A stretch of 64,000 nucleotides of DNA from DASTCZ01 sp035308165 (GCA_035308165.1 DATGHC010000026.1:1-64000), one strand, 5' to 3'; shown: positions 35,713-44,318, numbered from the stretch's first letter. Notes: generated from the letters alone by a model not told the origin. Numbers and translations: made by a program.

Positions 35713-37059
35713 TCACAGCGGCTCGGCCAGCGCGCGTCCCAACGCACCAGCGAATCGCTCGATTTCCGCACGAGACGTGGTTTCAGTGACGCACACCAGC
35801 GCCCGCTTGGTCAGTTCCGGATACCAATTCCCAAGCGGCAGCGGCCCGATGATTTTTTCTCTGCGTAGCGAGTTGTTCACAATTTTCACCGAGCGTGGCA
35901 ACTCGATCACAAACTCATTGAATGTAGGCCCGGTGAAGGCCGGTTTTACGCCTGGGACCTTGGCCAATTCAGTCGCTGCGAACCGTGCCTTGGCAATATT
36001 CTGCGCTGCCATTTCTTTCAGGCCTTCCTTGCCCAACAAACAGAGATGAACAGTCGCTGCCAGCGCACACAGCGCCTGGTTGGTGCAAATGTTGGAAGTG
36101 GCCTTCTCCCGGCGAATGTGCTGCTCACGAGTGGCCAGAGTCAGGCAGAATCCGCGGTTCCCTTGGTTGTCGGTGGTCTGTCCCGCAAGCCGCCCGGGCA
36201 TCTGGCGCACGAATTTGTCGCGCGTGGCAATCACTCCGGCATAAGGACCGCCATAGCTGGGAGGCATGCCGAAACTCTGGCATTCCATTGCCACTATGTC
36301 TGCTTCTGATGGAGGTTTTACGGCGCCGAGCGACACGCCCTCCGCGATGGCCACCACGGCCAGCGCCTGCTTCGCATGTGAGATTTCGGTGACCTGCGCG
36401 ACCGGCTCGATTACTCCAAAAACGTTTGGCGACTGCACCACCACACACGAGGTGTCGTCATGCACAAGCTCGCGCACCGCGGCGAGATCTACTTGCCCCG
36501 AGGCAGTGTAACCGGCCTCAACAATTTCAATATTAATGTTGCGCGCATAAGTCGCCAGCACCTGCCGGTATTCCGGGTGTACGGACTGTGCCATCACCAC
36601 ACGCCGGTGGCTGGTGATCCGATCGGCCATCAGCACCGCTTCTGTCAGCGCGGTCGAGCCATCCCACATGGACGCGTTAGCCACTTCCTGCCCCGTGAGC
36701 TGGCACACCAAAGTTTGGAATTCAAAGATTGCTTGCAATGTGCCCTGGCTGATTTCCGCCTGGTAGGGAGTGTACGAAGTCAGGAATTCCCCGCGCTGGA
36801 TTATCGCATCAGTGACCACGGACCGCAGGTGGTTGTAAACTCCCGCTCCCAAAAAACTAGTGTACCCGCGCGAATTCTCGCCCGCGCGTGCGTCAAAAAA
36901 ATCAATAATTTCCTGTTCCGAAAGCGGCCCTGGCAGGCTGAGCAGCTCTTTCAGCCGGAACTGTGGGGGAATCGAGGCGAACAACTCATCCGCGGACCGG
37001 ACACCAATGGCTCCGAGCATTTGCTGGCGCTCGGATGGACTTTTCGGGAGATAGCGCAT
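35713..37059 (-). CDS. gcvPA: Glycine dehydrogenase (decarboxylating) subunit 1
   Basis: 448 residues, full length. It is the N-terminal half of the split P-protein: MRYLPKSPSERQQMLGAIGV, FLGAGVYNHLRSVVTDAI, TPYQAEISQGTLQAIFEFQT and MWDGSTALTEAVLMA. Its ATG shares one base with the gcvH stop (TGATG), so translation is coupled. The split P-protein arrangement is common outside Proteobacteria. Confidence 0.97.
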   Translation of the reverse strand: MRYLPKSPSERQQMLGAIGVRSADELFASIPPQFRLKELLSLPGPLSEQEIIDFFDARAGENSRGYTSFLGAGVYNHLRSVVTDAIIQRGEFLTSYTPYQAEISQGTLQAIFEFQTLVCQLTGQEVANASMWDGSTALTEAVLMADRITSHRRVVMAQSVHPEYRQVLATYARNINIEIVEAGYTASGQVDLAAVRELVHDDTSCVVVQSPNVFGVIEPVAQVTEISHAKQALAVVAIAEGVSLGAVKPPSEADIVAMECQSFGMPPSYGGPYAGVIATRDKFVRQMPGRLAGQTTDNQGNRGFCLTLATREQHIRREKATSNICTNQALCALAATVHLCLLGKEGLKEMAAQNIAKARFAATELAKVPGVKPAFTGPTFNEFVIELPRSVKIVNNSLRREKIIGPLPLGNWYPELTKRALVCVTETTSRAEIERFAGALGRALAEPL

Positions 37060-37457
37060 CAGGCGTGGGCTTCCTTGTCCTGCGCGCCGAGAAAGGCTTG
37101 GTAGGCTGCCGCGTCCATTAGCCCCGAGACTTCAGCGGGATTCGAGAGTTTTACTTTGATGAGCCAGGCAGCTCCGTGGGGATCTTTATTAATCGTCTCG
37201 GGCGCGTCACCCAGGTTTGAGTTGATCTCGGTAACCTCGCCCGACACCGGCGAATAAATGTCGCTTACGGCCTTCACCGATTCGACCGTGCCGAAGGAGC
37301 TTCCTGCGGTTATTTTCGCGCCAATCTTCGGCATTTCGACGAACACTACGTCGCCCAGTTCCTGCTGCGCGTAGTCGGTGATGCCAATCGTACCCGTGTC
37401 GCCCTTTACATCAACCCACTCATGCTGCTTGGTGTAACGAAAATTGCTGGGATACAT
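37059..37457 (-). CDS. gcvH: Glycine cleavage system H protein
   Basis: 132 residues. The lipoyl carrier shuttles the aminomethyl group between P and T proteins. The lipoylated lysine is in GTVESVKAVSDIYSPVSGEV (about residue 62), and the start YPSNFRYTKQHEWVDVKGD is typical. GGAGAG precedes the ATG. It sits 27 bases downstream of gcvT. Confidence 0.98.
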   Translation of the reverse strand: MYPSNFRYTKQHEWVDVKGDTGTIGITDYAQQELGDVVFVEMPKIGAKITAGSSFGTVESVKAVSDIYSPVSGEVTEINSNLGDAPETINKDPHGAAWLIKVKLSNPAEVSGLMDAAAYQAFLGAQDKEAHA

Positions 37458-37484
37458 CGTCTCTCCTCACAAATTCATTTTTGG

Positions 37485-38591
37485 CTATTTCGCGCGTTTG
37501 TAAAATGGCAACGGCACGATTCTTGCCGGCGCCTCATTGGATCGGATGCCGATTTGCAACTCTGTGCCGACCCTGTCCATTCCCGGAGGCACATAGGCCA
37601 TGCCGATATTCTTCTTCAGAAAGGGTGCGGGAGATCCGCTGGTCACCCGGCCTACTTGTTTGCCATGTTCTACAACCGTGCAGCCGTCGCGCCCCGGCTG
37701 CTTTCCCACCATCTCAAATCCCACCAGTGTACGGGGCAGGCCGTGTTCTTTTTGATGCAAAATGGTATCGCGTCCCATAAATTCGTGCTTGTTCAATTTG
37801 CATATCCAACCCAGTCCCGCTTCAAGGGGCGTCGTTGTGTCGTCAATCTCATGGCCGTAAAGGCACATTCCTGCTTCCAGCCGCAATGTGTTTCGCGCGC
37901 CCAGTCCGCAGGGAATCATTCCCTCGGGCTGGCCCGCATTCATCAGATCGTTCCACAGCTTCTCGCTGTGATGCGGCTCAAAATAAATTTCATAGCCATC
38001 TTCGCCTGTGTAACCAGTGCGCGCAATCAAGCAATGGACGCCGCTCACCTCGCCGAAAGTAAACCAGTAATATTTCAGCTCTGCGATGGGAACTTTGGTG
38101 ATCTTTTGCAGGATGCCCAGTGCTTTCGGCCCCTGGATCGCCAGTTGCGAGTAGCGCGGGCCGTTGTTCTCCAGCTCGGCGCGCATCGCGTTATTGCTGC
38201 GGATGTGCTCGAAATCGCCATCCTGATTGCCTGCGTTCACGCATAGGAAGTAATGCCGGTCGGAAATCTTGTGCACCAGCAAATCGTCCACAAACGTGCC
38301 CCGGCCGGTCATCAGTCCTGAATATTGCGCCTGCCCGACCGCGAGCTTTGAAGCGTCGTTACAGGAAACATGCTGCACCAGATCGATTGCGGTTCCTCCG
38401 CGCACCTCGATTTCGCCCATGTGGCTGACGTCGAAAAGCCCCGCAGCGGTCCTTGTGGCCAGGTGTTCCGCGATAATTCCGGAATATTCGACGGGCATGT
38501 CCCACCCGCCGAAGTTCACCATTTTGGCCCCCATCCGGCGGTGGACCGAGTTGAGCGCGGTTTTGCGGAGTTCCGTAGCTGGAAGTGTCAC
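37485..38591 (-). CDS. gcvT: Aminomethyltransferase (glycine cleavage T protein)
   Basis: 368 residues from a GTG, with AGGATA upstream. It moves the methylene group from GcvH to tetrahydrofolate and releases ammonia. The conserved VNFGGWDMPVEYSGI, DVSHMGEIEVRG, ARTGYTGEDGYEIYF and GLGARNTLRLEAGMCLYGHE are all present. First gene of the operon; L-protein (lpd) is not encoded here. Confidence 0.98.
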   Translation of the reverse strand: MTLPATELRKTALNSVHRRMGAKMVNFGGWDMPVEYSGIIAEHLATRTAAGLFDVSHMGEIEVRGGTAIDLVQHVSCNDASKLAVGQAQYSGLMTGRGTFVDDLLVHKISDRHYFLCVNAGNQDGDFEHIRSNNAMRAELENNGPRYSQLAIQGPKALGILQKITKVPIAELKYYWFTFGEVSGVHCLIARTGYTGEDGYEIYFEPHHSEKLWNDLMNAGQPEGMIPCGLGARNTLRLEAGMCLYGHEIDDTTTPLEAGLGWICKLNKHEFMGRDTILHQKEHGLPRTLVGFEMVGKQPGRDGCTVVEHGKQVGRVTSGSPAPFLKKNIGMAYVPPGMDRVGTELQIGIRSNEAPARIVPLPFYKRAK

Positions 38592-38621
38592 GAACTATCC
38601 TGATTGCAAATGCAAATCCTG

Positions 38622-38650
38622 AAACTAGCATGGGGGTACTGCGGAGTCAA
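38622..38650 (-). promoter_or_regulatory. Promoter of the gcvT-gcvH-gcvPA-gcvPB operon
   Basis: On the minus strand TTGACT (38650-38645), 17 bases, then TAGTTT (38627-38622). The inferred start leaves only about 25 bases of leader before the gcvT GTG, too short for a glycine riboswitch. Confidence 0.55.
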
Positions 38651-38666
38651 GAATACGAAGCAAGGT

Positions 38667-39605
38667 CTAATCAGTCTGCGGAGCGCATGGATCCCTGAAA
38701 TCGAACACCAAATTCACGGTGCCGGTCTTAGCATCTCGCTCGGACTTGATGCTTGTCTCGGGTGAGGAGTCAGCTGGCAACATGGATTTGTGCTTTGTGA
38801 AAAAATCCTCGATGAGCTTGCCATCGTAAACATCTCCCGCCTTAATCGTGGATCTCAGTTCCGTCTCCAATTCAGGATTTTGGCTCAGGACGTCCACCTT
38901 CGATATGGTGTACTGTTTTTGTTCGCTCAGCCTAATCAGTACTGAAATGTGGCGGTGTGCATCATCTGTTTCCAGGATTGGCTCCGCTGTGAAATCGATA
39001 TACCCCCTGGCGTCGTAAAACCAGGTTAGTGCCTCGACCCCGCGTCTGACTTTATCGACCTTGAGAATTTCTCCATCCCGAATTTGAAACATCCTCCTCA
39101 ATTGTTCCTCGTGAACCGACAGCCCTAGCTCCGGATCTGCGTTCACGAAACGAATACCAGAAAACCGGTATTGGAGGCCTTCGTCCACATGGACAGAAAT
39201 TGAAAAATGCCGGTGCTGTGAATCTCCGCTATTTAAGTGCGATTCCGCGGTGACCTTTACATAGTAATAGCCGTGGTCTTGCCACCAACCTCGGAGTGCG
39301 ACCTCTTGAAACTCTCCGAGCCAATCATCGTCCGCAGAAAGCGCTGCTTGATTCGCGGTCCGAATGATACTGCTGAGGGCAGACCGCGACGCATGAATAG
39401 GTCCGTCAAAATGCACCGCATCAATAACGACGATTGTGTGAGGACCCTCGACCTCTGCCTTCATATCCGCGATTTCTTCAGCGAGTGTCGGAAAAGGCGA
39501 CCGCGCCGTCACGCAGGGTGGTATCTGGGCCAGCAACGACAGGGAGCATAGCAGGACGCAAACTCCGCACACGAATACTATTAGTAGACGCGCCCGGGTA
39601 CCCAT
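38667..39605 (-). CDS. Exported POTRA-domain protein without a beta-barrel
   Basis: 312 residues. A signal peptide (LLIVFVCGVCVLLCSLSLLA) is followed by POTRA-like repeats: one with VIDAVHFDGPIHASRSALSS, WWQDHGYYYVKVTAES and ISVHVDEGLQYRFSGIRFV, and another with ALTWFYDARGYIDFTAEP and VLIRLSEQKQYTISKVDVLS, then a partial third (LRSTIKAGDVYDGKLIEDF). It ends in FDFRDPCAPQTD, without the ~350-residue BamA/TamA barrel. It is probably a soluble periplasmic accessory of outer-membrane assembly or secretion, or a partner to a barrel encoded elsewhere. The promoter places the transcript start at or next to the ATG. Confidence 0.75.
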   Translation of the reverse strand: MGTRARLLIVFVCGVCVLLCSLSLLAQIPPCVTARSPFPTLAEEIADMKAEVEGPHTIVVIDAVHFDGPIHASRSALSSIIRTANQAALSADDDWLGEFQEVALRGWWQDHGYYYVKVTAESHLNSGDSQHRHFSISVHVDEGLQYRFSGIRFVNADPELGLSVHEEQLRRMFQIRDGEILKVDKVRRGVEALTWFYDARGYIDFTAEPILETDDAHRHISVLIRLSEQKQYTISKVDVLSQNPELETELRSTIKAGDVYDGKLIEDFFTKHKSMLPADSSPETSIKSERDAKTGTVNLVFDFRDPCAPQTD

Positions 39606-39612
39606 ATCTCAT

Positions 39613-39641
39613 AGTATAGTCTTGCATATAAAACGAAACAA
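39613..39641 (-). promoter_or_regulatory. Promoter of the POTRA gene, probably giving a leaderless mRNA
   Basis: Minus strand TTGTTT (39641-39636), 17 bases, TATACT (39618-39613). A start 7 bases downstream falls at about 39606, one base from the ATG at 39605. No Shine-Dalgarno is present before that ATG. Confidence 0.5.
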
Positions 39642-39780
39642 CATTTCTGAAAACAATTGAGGCGCTCCTGAAGAATCATGAACTTGCGATTTCGTTCATT
39701 CGAACGCCGGCAATAAAACTCTTGCGGATTTTACATTTCGAACATCCCAAGGCCATGAATCAAGAGACGTTAGCGAAAAA

Positions 39781-39796
39781 TGTTTCACGTGGAACA
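39781..39796. other. parS: parS centromere site (ParB-binding)
   Basis: The plus strand reads TGTTTCACGTGGAACA; the minus strand reads TGTTCCACGTGAAACA, an exact match to the bacterial parS consensus TGTTNCACGTGAAACA and identical to the Bacillus subtilis spo0J parS as I recall it. It is non-coding, in a divergent intergenic region. ParB-CTP clamps load at parS to organise origin segregation with ParA and SMC. No parAB genes are in the window. Confidence 0.85.
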
Positions 39797-39928
39797 ATTT
39801 CGCACTCGGACCGGCCCGAATTCTCGCCTTTCATTGCGCGGGAGCACGGTTTCTTGCAAACTCTTCCTTCCAGAACCCCTCACGCGATTCCGGTGGGATG
39901 AAGTGTAATGCCAGGAGGAAAGAGTCCC

Positions 39929-40885
39929 ATGCGAACCTTTGACAGTCTCTCAGAGAGCGAAATCCTCGCGCTGGCCATTTCGCTGGAGGAAGAGGACGAA
40001 CACTTCTACGCTGACCTGAGTGAAGCCGTCCGGCAGAACTTTCCCGCATCCGCTACGATTTTCGATGGCATGAAAGCGCAGGAGACGGGCCACCGCCAGC
40101 GGCTTACGGAACTGTATCGCCAGAAATTCGGTGAGCACATTCCCTATATCCGCCGTCAGGACGTAAAGGCTTTTCTGGAGCGAAAGTCTGTTTGGTTGTA
40201 CCAGCCAATCAATCTGGAAAGAATCCGCAAACAAGTTGGCGCGATGGAGGTCGAATCGCGGCGATTCTACGAAAAGGCAGCGGCGCGGTCCCAAGATGTA
40301 AGTATCCGGCGTCTGCTCGACGACCTGGCGCAGGAAGAACAATCCCATGTCGAACGCGCGGAAGATTTGCAGCAAGCCAATCTTCCAGGAAATGTAAGAG
40401 AACAGGAAGCGGAAGCGCAGCGCCGGCTCTTCCTATTGCAGATTGTTCAGCCGGGCCTCGCTGGCCTGATGGATGGGTCGGTTTCAACGCTCGCTCCGGT
40501 GTTTGCCGCCGCGTTCGCCACGCACAGAAGTTGGACGGCCTTCCTGGTGGGTATGGCCGCATCGGTGGGCGCGGGAATCAGCATGGGATTTGCCGAAGCA
40601 CTCTCTGACGACGGTATGCTCACCGGGCGCGGCCATCCATGGATTCGTGGGGCGGTTTGCGGTGTAATGACCGCCCTCGGCGGCGTCGGCCATACGCTGC
40701 CATTCCTGATTCCCACTTTCACGTTGGCTATGACCATATCCGCCATCGTCGTGTTCGTCGAGCTGGGCGCTATCACCTGGGTCCGCCACCGCTATATGGA
40801 TACACCCACGTTTTCCGCCGCGGTGCAGGTAATGTTGGGAGGCATCCTGGTGTTTATTGCCGGAGTATTGATCGGGAATTCGTGA
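39929..40885 (+). CDS. MbfA-type iron exporter: ferritin-like domain fused to VIT1/CCC1 transporter
   Basis: 318 residues from MRTFDSLSESEILALAISLE; an AGGAGG lies 9-10 bases upstream (an ATG at 39908 is less likely). Residues 1-165 are a rubrerythrin-like four-helix domain with the di-iron pattern EEEDEHFYADL, MKAQETGHRQRL, MEVESRRFYEKA and AQEEQSHVERA. Residues about 185-318 carry VIT1/CCC1-type membrane helices (QPGLAGLMDGSVSTLAPVFA, GMAASVGAGISMGFAEALSD). In Rhizobiales, MbfA exports iron and protects against peroxide stress. It is encoded alone. Function by homology is good. Confidence 0.9.
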   Translation: MRTFDSLSESEILALAISLEEEDEHFYADLSEAVRQNFPASATIFDGMKAQETGHRQRLTELYRQKFGEHIPYIRRQDVKAFLERKSVWLYQPINLERIRKQVGAMEVESRRFYEKAAARSQDVSIRRLLDDLAQEEQSHVERAEDLQQANLPGNVREQEAEAQRRLFLLQIVQPGLAGLMDGSVSTLAPVFAAAFATHRSWTAFLVGMAASVGAGISMGFAEALSDDGMLTGRGHPWIRGAVCGVMTALGGVGHTLPFLIPTFTLAMTISAIVVFVELGAITWVRHRYMDTPTFSAAVQVMLGGILVFIAGVLIGNS

Positions 40886-41233
40886 CCTGAAATTTTCCCA
40901 GCGCGGGTCAATGGTTTGAATCTAGTGGGCCGGAAGTGATCAGCGCGTCGAGCGACCATCGCCCGCGGCCCACAATTCTCAGAAACGCCGCTCCCAGGAA
41001 CCTGCACCAATCGCTGAGGGCCGGTGATAAGGAAACTTTTGTATTCTCTCCGATAGAAAAGCAGTTCCTACCAGGCCCCGGACGAGCGCCACAGCCGCCG
41101 GCGCACGCGTTTCCAGAGAGTTTTCGAGCCACTTTGCCAAGACGCCCAAATCCTAACCGGGTAGTTCTGGAGATGGATGGCCGTCCCGCAATCCGCCTGG
41201 AAGGCCGGACCAGAATATTGGCCCGCGCCGGGC
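40886..41233. other. Intergenic region upstream of the second padR operon
   Basis: About 350 bases. Short frames on both strands are rich in Pro and Arg and look like chance ORFs. A GC-rich hairpin (GCCCG cgc CGGGC, 41221-41233) ends the region and is followed on the plus strand by an A-run, so it is not a plus-strand terminator. No other feature seen. Confidence 0.5.
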
Positions 41234-41255
41234 AAAAAAAACCTTTCTATTGACA
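41234..41255 (+). promoter_or_regulatory. A-tract plus consensus -35 of the second padR operon
   Basis: Eight A residues (41234-41241) lie just upstream of a perfect TTGACA (41250-41255), like an UP element. A good -10 at 17 bases is missing; TCATAT at 41275-41280 (19-base spacing) is the best candidate. No palindrome comparable to O1/O2 of the first padR is present. Confidence 0.4.
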
Positions 41256-41303
41256 TTCTATACGTGACGTTTTCTCATATCGAGCGTCTATATGGGAGTG
41301 ACC

Positions 41304-41639
41304 ATGACACCCAACCAAACTGAACTGCTGCAGGGAACCCTGGACCTGCTGATTCTGAACGCTCTCACGAACACACCGCTGCACGGGCTGGGCGTCGCCC
41401 GGCGGATCGAAGCGGTGACCCATGGGACATTTCGCGTAAAGCCCGGGTCGCTTTTTCCGGCCTTGCACCGCATGGAAGAGGAGGGCTGGCTTTCCGCCTA
41501 TTGGGGTGAGTCAGAGAATAATCGCCGCGCCAAATACTATCAGCTCACCCGCGCGGGCCGCCGGCATCTCGAAAAGGAAACCGCTCGCTGGGGGCGAATT
41601 TCACTGGCGATTGCACGAGCGCTGGAAGCCCGCAGCTGA
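41304..41639 (+). CDS. PadR-family transcriptional regulator
   Basis: 111 residues from MTPNQTELLQGTLDLLIL; this start aligns with that of the other PadR here and has GGGAGTG upstream, but the ATG at 41292 is possible. Winged-helix signature: LQGTLDLLILNAL, GSLFPALHRMEEEGWL and SENNRRAKYYQLTRAGRRHL. It is a clear paralogue of the regulator at 12381-12728, sharing SENNRRAKYY, and heads the five-ADOP operon. The recognition helix differs (VKPGSLFPALHRME versus LNQGTIYPALLRLE), consistent with a different operator. Confidence 0.92.
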   Translation: MTPNQTELLQGTLDLLILNALTNTPLHGLGVARRIEAVTHGTFRVKPGSLFPALHRMEEEGWLSAYWGESENNRRAKYYQLTRAGRRHLEKETARWGRISLAIARALEARS

Positions 41640-41663
41640 CTTTGCAACAGAGTGAAGTGCGGA

Positions 41664-44318
41664 ATGGCAACGCGGCACCGGATCCGCGGCATGGTACGCA
41701 ACTTGTTCGCGCGTGAGCGTGTGGAGCGCGAGCTCGACGTTGAAGTGCGTGGCTACTCTGCAATGCTGGAGGAAGAAAAAATGGCCAAGGGGATGAAGCC
41801 AAATGAAGCCCGCCGCGCGGCTGGAATCGAAGCAGGCGGAACAGAGCAAATTAAGGATGAAGTTCGCAGCTCCCGCGGGGGCAGGACTCTGGAAATTCTG
41901 TGGCAGGACCTTCGCTACGCAGTTCGCATGCTGCGCAGAAATCCCGGCTTCGCCGTGGTGGCCATACTCACGCTCGCCCTGGGTATCGGCGCTAATACCG
42001 CGATTTTCAGTTTGGTGAATGGAGTGTTGCTGCGGCCGCTCCCTTATCGCGATCCCGGCAAGCTAACCATCGTCTGGGAACAAGACGACAAGGGCAAGCC
42101 CGACAACGTCGGCTATGCCACATACCTGGATTGGAAAGCCCAAAACAAGAGCTTCGAGGATCTGGCTGTCTACAGTTCCTGGCAGCCCATCCTGCAAACG
42201 GGAGAGCCGGAGCAACTCAACGGTTTGCGCGTCACCAGCAATTATTTCCGAATGCTGGGAATTCACCCCGAGCTTGGGCGCGATTTTCTGCCCGAAGAAG
42301 ATAACCCCGCGTCGCTCCACGTTGTACTTCTCAGTCACGCGCTCTGGGAGCGAAAATTCAATTCCGATCCGAATATAGTGGGCAAAGCCATTGCCATGAA
42401 TGCGAGCTCGTATGTCGTTGCGGGAGTTTTGCCCGCGAGCTACCAGTCCCTGATGAATCAGGATCCGCGCGGCGGCACAGTGGAAATCTGGCGCGTGCTC
42501 GGTTACGACGTTTCTCAACCCTGGGCATGCCGGACCTGCCACCACCTGGTGGCAGTTGGCAGGGTGAAGGCGGGCATCAGCCTCGCGCAGGCAAAAGCGG
42601 AAATGGACACGATCTCCGCCGCACTGATGAAAGCCTATCCCAAAGAATATTCAGCAGCGGGCGTAATCCTGACGCCTTTGCGCGAAAAACTGCTGGGCGA
42701 CGCAAGGACACCCCTTTTCATCCTCTTCGGAGCGGTTTCGCTGGTCTTGTTGGTGGCCTGCGCGAATCTTGCGAATTTATTGTTGTCGCGATCCACCAAT
42801 CGCCAACGAGAAATCGCAGTGCGAACCGCGTTAGGTGCAAGCCGCGGGCGAATTGTCCGTCAGTTGCTAGCGGAAAATTGCCTGCTGGCCTTCTTGGGCG
42901 CAGCCGTGGGGCTTATTCCGGCCTATTTAACGCCTCGCGTCCTGGCTGCAGTCGGCACCGGAGATTTGCCGCGGCTCGATGGCGTAAGGATGGATTGGCG
43001 GGTGCTTGTTTTCACCGCAGCCGCTGCGCTGCTGACCGGAATTTTGTCAGGTCTGGCACCCTCGTTTCGTTTGTCGAAAACCGACGTGCACGAGTCGTTG
43101 AAAGAGGGCGCCCGTGGCAGCGCCAGTGGAGCGAGCCGGCGATTGCGCGGGATGCTGGTTGTCTCCGAAGTAGCGCTTTCATTGACTCTGCTGATCGGCG
43201 CGGGATTGTTATTGCGCAGTCTGGCGCAACTCCTGAATGTTTCTCCGGGATTCGATGCCGGTCACGTGCTGACGCTGCGCACATCGGTCCTGGGCCAGCG
43301 GTATAGCGACAACAATGTCTTGCGCCAATACTTCAAAGACGCCGTGGAACGCCTGCGCGCCTTGCCGGGCGTCCAATCTGCCGCCGCCGCAAGCCAGATT
43401 CCTCTCGGCGGCAACATGGACGAGTACGGCTTTCACGCTGAGGGCAAGACGAACGCCAATCCCGAACTTGACGAAAGCGCCGAGCGGTACTGCATCACGC
43501 CCGGATTCCTGGCCACCATGCGCATTCCACTTCTCCGCGGGCGTGACATCGAACCCGCGGACTCATCAACCAGTCCCGGAGTTATTTTGATTAGCGCAAC
43601 CACCGCCAAACAAATCTGGCCAAGTGAAGATGCTCTTGGCAAACGCGTAAAAGTTGGCGGTCTCGACCATCCCTGGCTGACAGTGATCGGCATTGTGGGA
43701 GATGTTCATCATGTCGGACTCGACGCCACCCCCAATATGCAGATGTACATCCCGCACGCGCAATATCCGTTTCCAGATACCGATATGACATTTGTGGTCC
43801 GCACCTCCGGGCCGCCCAGAGCCATTGCCTCCGCCGCGGGGCAGGCCATTCATTCCGTGGACGCCACGCAGCCGCTCTCGCGGGTGATGCCGTTGGAAGA
43901 CTATGTTGCTCTCTCCGTGCAGGGCCGCCGGTTTGCGTTGATTTTGATCGGGGCGTTCGCCTCGATCGCTTTGCTGCTCTCCATCGTTGGAATTTACGGC
44001 GTCACGGCCTACAGCGTCGCGCAGCGCACCCGCGAGATCGGCATTCGCGTCGCTTTGGGCGCGCAGCGCAGCGAAGTGCTGGCCCTGATCCTGCGACAGG
44101 GGTTCGTGCTCATCATTGCCGGAGTGGTGCTGGGTGTGGCCGCGTCAGTGGGGCTCACTCGTTTTCTCGCCAGCATGCTCTTTGATGTTTCGCCAACGGA
44201 TCCCTTCACGTTTGCATTGGTGATCATGCTGCTTGTTGCCGCGGCGTTGATGGCTTGTTGGATTCCGGCCCGGCGAGCTATGCGCGTGGATCCGATGGTG
44301 GCGCTAAGGCACGAATGA
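41664..44318 (+). CDS. ADOP-family permease 1 of 5
   Basis: 884 residues from MATRHRIRGMVRNLFARERV, a start that aligns with the other four in this operon (a GTG at 41652 is possible). The prefix domain (VERELDVEVRGYSAMLEEEK, GMKPNEARRAAGIEAGG) ends in RGGRTLEILWQDL. Then AVLTLALGIGANTAIFSLV-type first helix (here VVAILTLALGIGANTAIFSL), MacB_PCD domain, FtsX helices (FGAVSLVLLVACANLANLLL), and second half ending in RVDPMVALRHE. It lies 24 bases after padR. Confidence 0.92.
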   Translation: MATRHRIRGMVRNLFARERVERELDVEVRGYSAMLEEEKMAKGMKPNEARRAAGIEAGGTEQIKDEVRSSRGGRTLEILWQDLRYAVRMLRRNPGFAVVAILTLALGIGANTAIFSLVNGVLLRPLPYRDPGKLTIVWEQDDKGKPDNVGYATYLDWKAQNKSFEDLAVYSSWQPILQTGEPEQLNGLRVTSNYFRMLGIHPELGRDFLPEEDNPASLHVVLLSHALWERKFNSDPNIVGKAIAMNASSYVVAGVLPASYQSLMNQDPRGGTVEIWRVLGYDVSQPWACRTCHHLVAVGRVKAGISLAQAKAEMDTISAALMKAYPKEYSAAGVILTPLREKLLGDARTPLFILFGAVSLVLLVACANLANLLLSRSTNRQREIAVRTALGASRGRIVRQLLAENCLLAFLGAAVGLIPAYLTPRVLAAVGTGDLPRLDGVRMDWRVLVFTAAAALLTGILSGLAPSFRLSKTDVHESLKEGARGSASGASRRLRGMLVVSEVALSLTLLIGAGLLLRSLAQLLNVSPGFDAGHVLTLRTSVLGQRYSDNNVLRQYFKDAVERLRALPGVQSAAAASQIPLGGNMDEYGFHAEGKTNANPELDESAERYCITPGFLATMRIPLLRGRDIEPADSSTSPGVILISATTAKQIWPSEDALGKRVKVGGLDHPWLTVIGIVGDVHHVGLDATPNMQMYIPHAQYPFPDTDMTFVVRTSGPPRAIASAAGQAIHSVDATQPLSRVMPLEDYVALSVQGRRFALILIGAFASIALLLSIVGIYGVTAYSVAQRTREIGIRVALGAQRSEVLALILRQGFVLIIAGVVLGVAASVGLTRFLASMLFDVSPTDPFTFALVIMLLVAAALMACWIPARRAMRVDPMVALRHE

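Larger units (their letters stand above)
39606..39928. other. Divergent intergenic region containing a parS site
   Basis: About 320 bases between the POTRA gene and the MbfA-type gene. It contains the minus-strand promoter at 39613-39641 and the 16-bp parS palindrome at 39781-39796. No ORF or RNA that I can support. Confidence 0.6.

Noticed and set aside
34698..35789. 363-codon plus-strand frame across gcvPB
   Set aside because: Antisense shadow of gcvPB with no recognisable domain.
41221..41241. GC hairpin plus A-run as a terminator
   Set aside because: The run is A, not T, on the plus strand, and on the minus strand the T-run precedes the stem; more likely UP-element-like DNA.
40908..41253. 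Possible small genes upstream of the second padR
   Set aside because: Frames on both strands are Pro/Arg-rich with no ribosome site, typical of GC-rich chance ORFs.
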